Positions 62,001-64,000 of a stretch of 64,000 nt of DNA are shown here, piece by piece. The notes beneath the pieces are model-generated. The model saw only the letters and a list, made by a program, of their open reading frames with translations, searched no databases and had not been told where the DNA came from. Both the position numbers and the translations under genes were made by a program. This DNA comes from Cafeteria roenbergensis (lineage: Eukaryota > Sar > Bigyra > Bicosoecida > Cafeteriaceae): contig VLTN01000014.1 in NCBI GenBank assembly GCA_008330645.1, positions 372,001-436,000 on the forward strand, written 5' to 3'. Position 1 is the first letter of the stretch. The number at the start of each line of letters is the position of its first letter.

Positions 62001-64000
62001 TGCGCATCTCGTCCCGCGCCTTGGCAGCGGTGGCCAGGAACCCAAAATCGTCAGAAACGCTGGCAGCCAGGGTGGAAATGGCAGTGGGGGCAGCGACGTC
62101 GTCCGCCATGGACAGGAACGGGAGGCCGGACGAGTTGAGCTTGTCGGGGCGGCAGTCGGTGGGGTCCCAGAGCCAGATGTTCGCCTGCAGCAGGGCCGAG
62201 CAAGCCGGCACGCGGTCGACGGTGTAGTTCCCCACGACGGGGTTGGCGGCGTCGAGGGCGGCCTGGGTGACGGGCACGAGCGTGGCGTTGTTGATGGGGG
62301 TGGCGGCCTGCAGCGCGTCGGGCCCGGAGTTGGACTTGCCGCGGTAGAGGGGGACGTTCATCTCGGTGGCCCACGGGGCGGCGCCTGCGGCCGTCGAGGG
62401 GACGTTGGTGTTGAGGCTGGACGTGTTGAAGGTGATGGGGGGCGGCATGCGGGTCGGGTTGAGCTTGAGGATGAGGAGGCCGGCGAGCAGGGCCAGCACA
62501 GGGATGAGCAGCTGGAACACGGCGGCGCGAAAGTCGCGCAGCGCGTAACGGAGGCGCTTGAGGAAGAGAGCGTAGAAGTGCTGGCAGAAGACGCTGCCGG
62601 TCGCGGAGCGGGCCTCGGCGCGAATGGCTGCGTGCGTCACGGCGGCGTCCTGCACCGGCTTGGAGGCGGCAACGGCGGGCGACGCCGCTTCCACGGCGGC
62701 AGGCGCGGGTGCGGGCGCGACGCTGGAGCTGGCAGCCGGGCCGGGGGCGGCAAAGTCCCAGGCAGAAGCCGGCGCGTCGAGGTAGCCGTCGCTGGGGGCG
62801 GCGCCCGAGGCGGCCTTGGCGGCGTCCGAGGCGGGCGGCATGTAGCCTCCGTCCTCGTGGTCGTCGTGGGCAGGGGCGTCCTTGGAGTCCGTGGCCGCGC
62901 CAGCGGCGGCAGCGCTGCTGCCGCCGGCGTGGGCCTTGTCGTCGCGGGCACGCTGCGTCGCTCCGGAGGCGCCGTGGTGCTCCTCCTCGGCCACTCGCAG
63001 GAACACCTCCTCGAGGGTGGTCGCGCCGATGCTGTACGAGCGGATGCCCAGCCTGGAGAGGTTGGCCTCGAGGTCCTCGAAGAGGGCGGGGAAGCTGGAG
63101 GATGCCTCGGTGGGCACCTGGAACGCCACCTCGGCGCCGACGTCGCTGAGCGTCTTGACGGAGGGCACGTGGCGGCGGATGATGGCGGCGATCGGGGCCG
63201 AGCTGCAGTGCTCGTCGGCCTTGTTCAGCGTGAGGTTGTACCCGACTCCGTAGCGCTTCTTGAGGAACATGGAGGAGCCGCAGCAGCGCACGCGGCCGGC
63301 CGCCATGATGGCGATGCGGTCGCCGAGCAGGTCGGCCTCGTCGAGGAAGTGGGTGGAGAGGATGATGGCGCGGTCGGACTTGGAGGAGAGGAGGATGTTC
63401 CAGGTGGAGCGGCGGGAGTAAGGGTCCATGCCCGACGTGGGCTCGTCGAGCACGACCACCTTGCTTCCGCCGATGAGGGCGATGCCCACGGAGAGCTTGC
63501 GCTTCATGCCGCCGGAGAGGGCCTTGGACTGCACCTTCCGCTTCTCGGTGAGGCCCACCTCCTTGATGGTGTCGTCGACGGCGGCGGCGACTTCCTTGGG
63601 AGGCACGCCCTTGGCCGCGGCAAAGAAGGTGAGGTGCTCCGCCACCGTGAGCTCCGGCCAGAGCACGTCGTGCTGGGGGCACACGCCGAGGATGCGGCGC
63701 ATGTCGTCCATGTCGCGGGAGACGTCGAGGCCGAAGGCGCTGGCCACGCCGCTGGTCATGGGGATGAGGCCGGTGAGCATCGTCATTGTGGTGCTCTTGC
63801 CCGCGCCGTTGTGGCCGAGCAGCGCGAAGATCTCTCCCTGGAACACGTCGAGGTCGACGCCATCCACAGCCTTCTTCACGCCGTCGGGCGTGTCGAAGTG
63901 CTTCTTGAGGCCGCGGGCGGTCAGGCAGCGGTCGGCCGCCTTGAGGGCGCGCCGCTCCGCGCCGAGCGGCTCGAAGTTGCGCTTGTTGGCGTAGGCGGGG
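59059..64000 (-). CDS. ABC transporter, subfamily A, N-terminal membrane domain outside window
   Basis: The minus-strand frame is open from the window end (64000) to TGA at 59059, about 1645 residues; the first membrane half lies beyond the window. ABCA proteins are full transporters that mainly move lipids or sterols. In order: NBD1 with Walker A LLGHNGAGKSTTM (63.8 kb), signature LSGGMKRKLSVGIALI, Walker B VVLDEPTSGMDP and H-loop STHFLDEADLL; an Ala/Pro-rich regulatory stretch with EDGGYMPPAS; the second membrane domain, starting with FQLLIPVLALLAGLLIL (62.5 kb), a large lumenal loop, and a group of five to six spans (61.35-60.65 kb, including FVAVLFITLAFAFIPASFAV); NBD2 with GCNGAGKTTTMKIL (60.4 kb), LSGGNKRKLSVAIALI, LVVLDEPSTGVDP and VTHSMEEVEAL; and a C-terminal tail with GRGYMVEIK and YSLSQTTLEAVF, typical of ABCA. 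Both nucleotide-binding sites look catalytically complete. Confidence 0.95.
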   Translation of the reverse strand, partial: PAYANKRNFEPLGAERRALKAADRCLTARGLKKHFDTPDGVKKAVDGVDLDVFQGEIFALLGHNGAGKSTTMTMLTGLIPMTSGVASAFGLDVSRDMDDMRRILGVCPQHDVLWPELTVAEHLTFFAAAKGVPPKEVAAAVDDTIKEVGLTEKRKVQSKALSGGMKRKLSVGIALIGGSKVVVLDEPTSGMDPYSRRSTWNILLSSKSDRAIILSTHFLDEADLLGDRIAIMAAGRVRCCGSSMFLKKRYGVGYNLTLNKADEHCSSAPIAAIIRRHVPSVKTLSDVGAEVAFQVPTEASSSFPALFEDLEANLSRLGIRSYSIGATTLEEVFLRVAEEEHHGASGATQRARDDKAHAGGSSAAAAGAATDSKDAPAHDDHEDGGYMPPASDAAKAASGAAPSDGYLDAPASAWDFAAPGPAASSSVAPAPAPAAVEAASPAVAASKPVQDAAVTHAAIRAEARSATGSVFCQHFYALFLKRLRYALRDFRAAVFQLLIPVLALLAGLLILKLNPTRMPPPITFNTSSLNTNVPSTAAGAAPWATEMNVPLYRGKSNSGPDALQAATPINNATLVPVTQAALDAANPVVGNYTVDRVPACSALLQANIWLWDPTDCRPDKLNSSGLPFLSMADDVAAPTAISTLAASVSDDFGFLATAAKARDEMRSRFDSAASADGNAPRREPHPLTDHASLDRAASPSVWLGVSGKAGKVMDAIAHTAGLKGALRAARAASTLVHSGPSAAWGALMAPDAAEARGSPVGGVTSGGCAKGELPHPLDHAKQFSAWLLAHRKDSPGGSSRFAAFNVTHVDVERQTSDRAPVNGTAGVVLYHNTTANHIIPTMLNIFSSALWRTRSGVGNDASLGSIQAGSKPVPFTQEELSIQSSASAFVAVLFITLAFAFIPASFAVFVVREREVSAKHQQLISGVSIPAYWVATYCWDIANYAVPCILSIVLVVAFDVRELMDGGAAPAMVLLFVLYGVSVAAFTYCISYCFRSHATAQIVVLVLNLLCMVLLIASFIMQQLEATCAADRALRYVYRLLPGYSLGNGLLQLSLLKQLGFLNTDCSKGSSTYNPLDAPTFEPFSPDVAGAPVAFMAVESVAYFALAIVIDILLSFPAIRARLWPDKTKPLETFDEDEDVRSERSRVESSRADSDVIVLDGLRKVYGGEKVAVKQLSFGIGGGQIFGFLGCNGAGKTTTMKILTGDIIPTEGTARLAGLDVLSNQIECRRMLGYCPQFDALLDLLTVREHLELYARIKSVAEKDIPEVVRAKIEEFDLTDFENKLAGSLSGGNKRKLSVAIALISEPPLVVLDEPSTGVDPVARRFMWDVIARYLGSNKTVILVTHSMEEVEALCNKVAIMVGGRLRCLGSIPHLKHRFGRGYMVEIKLDDPDEGHSGRVLDLLAEGGFIVDRDGQAEPRVAPGESEDQRIARLGAGVINSSAASAACDALGDSVRAKMLHPKGSGWALAMEMAEQGHMSANAFADWWAFESLGAHLQHFMTHTFPDTDLVERHGEFFRYSIGGHSSETARRLPLSRIFRALEAGRDRLRISTYSLSQTTLEAVFNSFAAQQDEEQGSIRGFKAPTRPEVGRTHSADAADLDAQLDEVEGEIGDSLLGTAAGVPGIGTDFLTDDAGSTVDDAVSIQ

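Noticed and set aside
62051-63682. Second minus-strand frame of 543 residues inside the ABCA gene
   Set aside because: Arg/Pro/His-rich +1 shadow of the ABCA frame, which contains both complete nucleotide-binding domains.

Overview
The window reads as nuclear DNA of a GC-rich (about 70 % in genes), intron-containing unicellular eukaryote. Gene content is eukaryotic throughout: HSP90 with a cytosolic MEEVD end, an RNA polymerase III large subunit, nicastrin, HGSNAT, an SLC19-type carrier, an ABCA transporter, a MAK/ICK/MOK-type ciliary kinase, an HSF-type transcription factor, a PPR protein and a VPS55/LEPROT-like protein. Introns are GT-AG, few per gene and mostly 0.1-0.6 kb. A cilium-type kinase, very high GC and a complete Ngaro-type tyrosine-recombinase retrotransposon would fit a heterotrophic flagellate such as a bicosoecid stramenopile (Cafeteria-like). 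The species is an inference from these features, not proven.

Left third (1-27 kb) is accessory and rearranged. It opens with the 3' end of HSP90 and a convergent small helical-protein gene. This block is duplicated, almost unchanged, at 25.7-27.2 kb, where the HSP90 copy is 5'-truncated and cuts into a LEKR1-like gene. Between the copies lies a 9.3-kb ankyrin-repeat gene (2122-11439). Its 17 exons include 14 near-identical 99-bp exons, each coding exactly one 33-residue ankyrin repeat, separated by near-identical introns. The exon-intron unit itself has been multiplied. The gene is bracketed by inverted copies of a roughly 0.5-kb repeat. Next come an unknown lower-GC minus-strand gene (12.7-15.6 kb), a young full-length Ngaro retrotransposon (16017-22879, minus strand, A1-ORFs-B1-A2-B2), and a poorly resolved coiled-coil gene.

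The right part (27-64 kb) is ordinary, compact gene space. In order: a multi-pass membrane protein with long disordered loops (+), an HSF-domain protein (+), a VPS55/LEPROT-like protein (-), POLR3B (-), an RCK-family kinase (-), an SLC19-family carrier (+), a secretory-pathway G6PD-like protein (-), a 4-kb lower-GC stretch without a recognisable gene, a PPR protein (-), HGSNAT (+), a DUF268 protein (+), nicastrin (-), and most of an ABCA transporter (-) that runs off the window end. Two close head-to-head pairs (kinase/SLC19 and PPR/HGSNAT, about 220 bp apart) imply shared bidirectional promoters. Several products belong to the endomembrane system (nicastrin, HGSNAT, VPS55-like, G6PD-like, ABCA), but nothing shows that they form one pathway.

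The most unusual structure is the ankyrin array. Its introns are as well conserved as its exons, carry a G-quadruplex-type motif in every long copy, and occur in a 0.6-kb form and a 103-bp deleted form. This points to repeated unequal exchange or conversion of whole exon-intron units.
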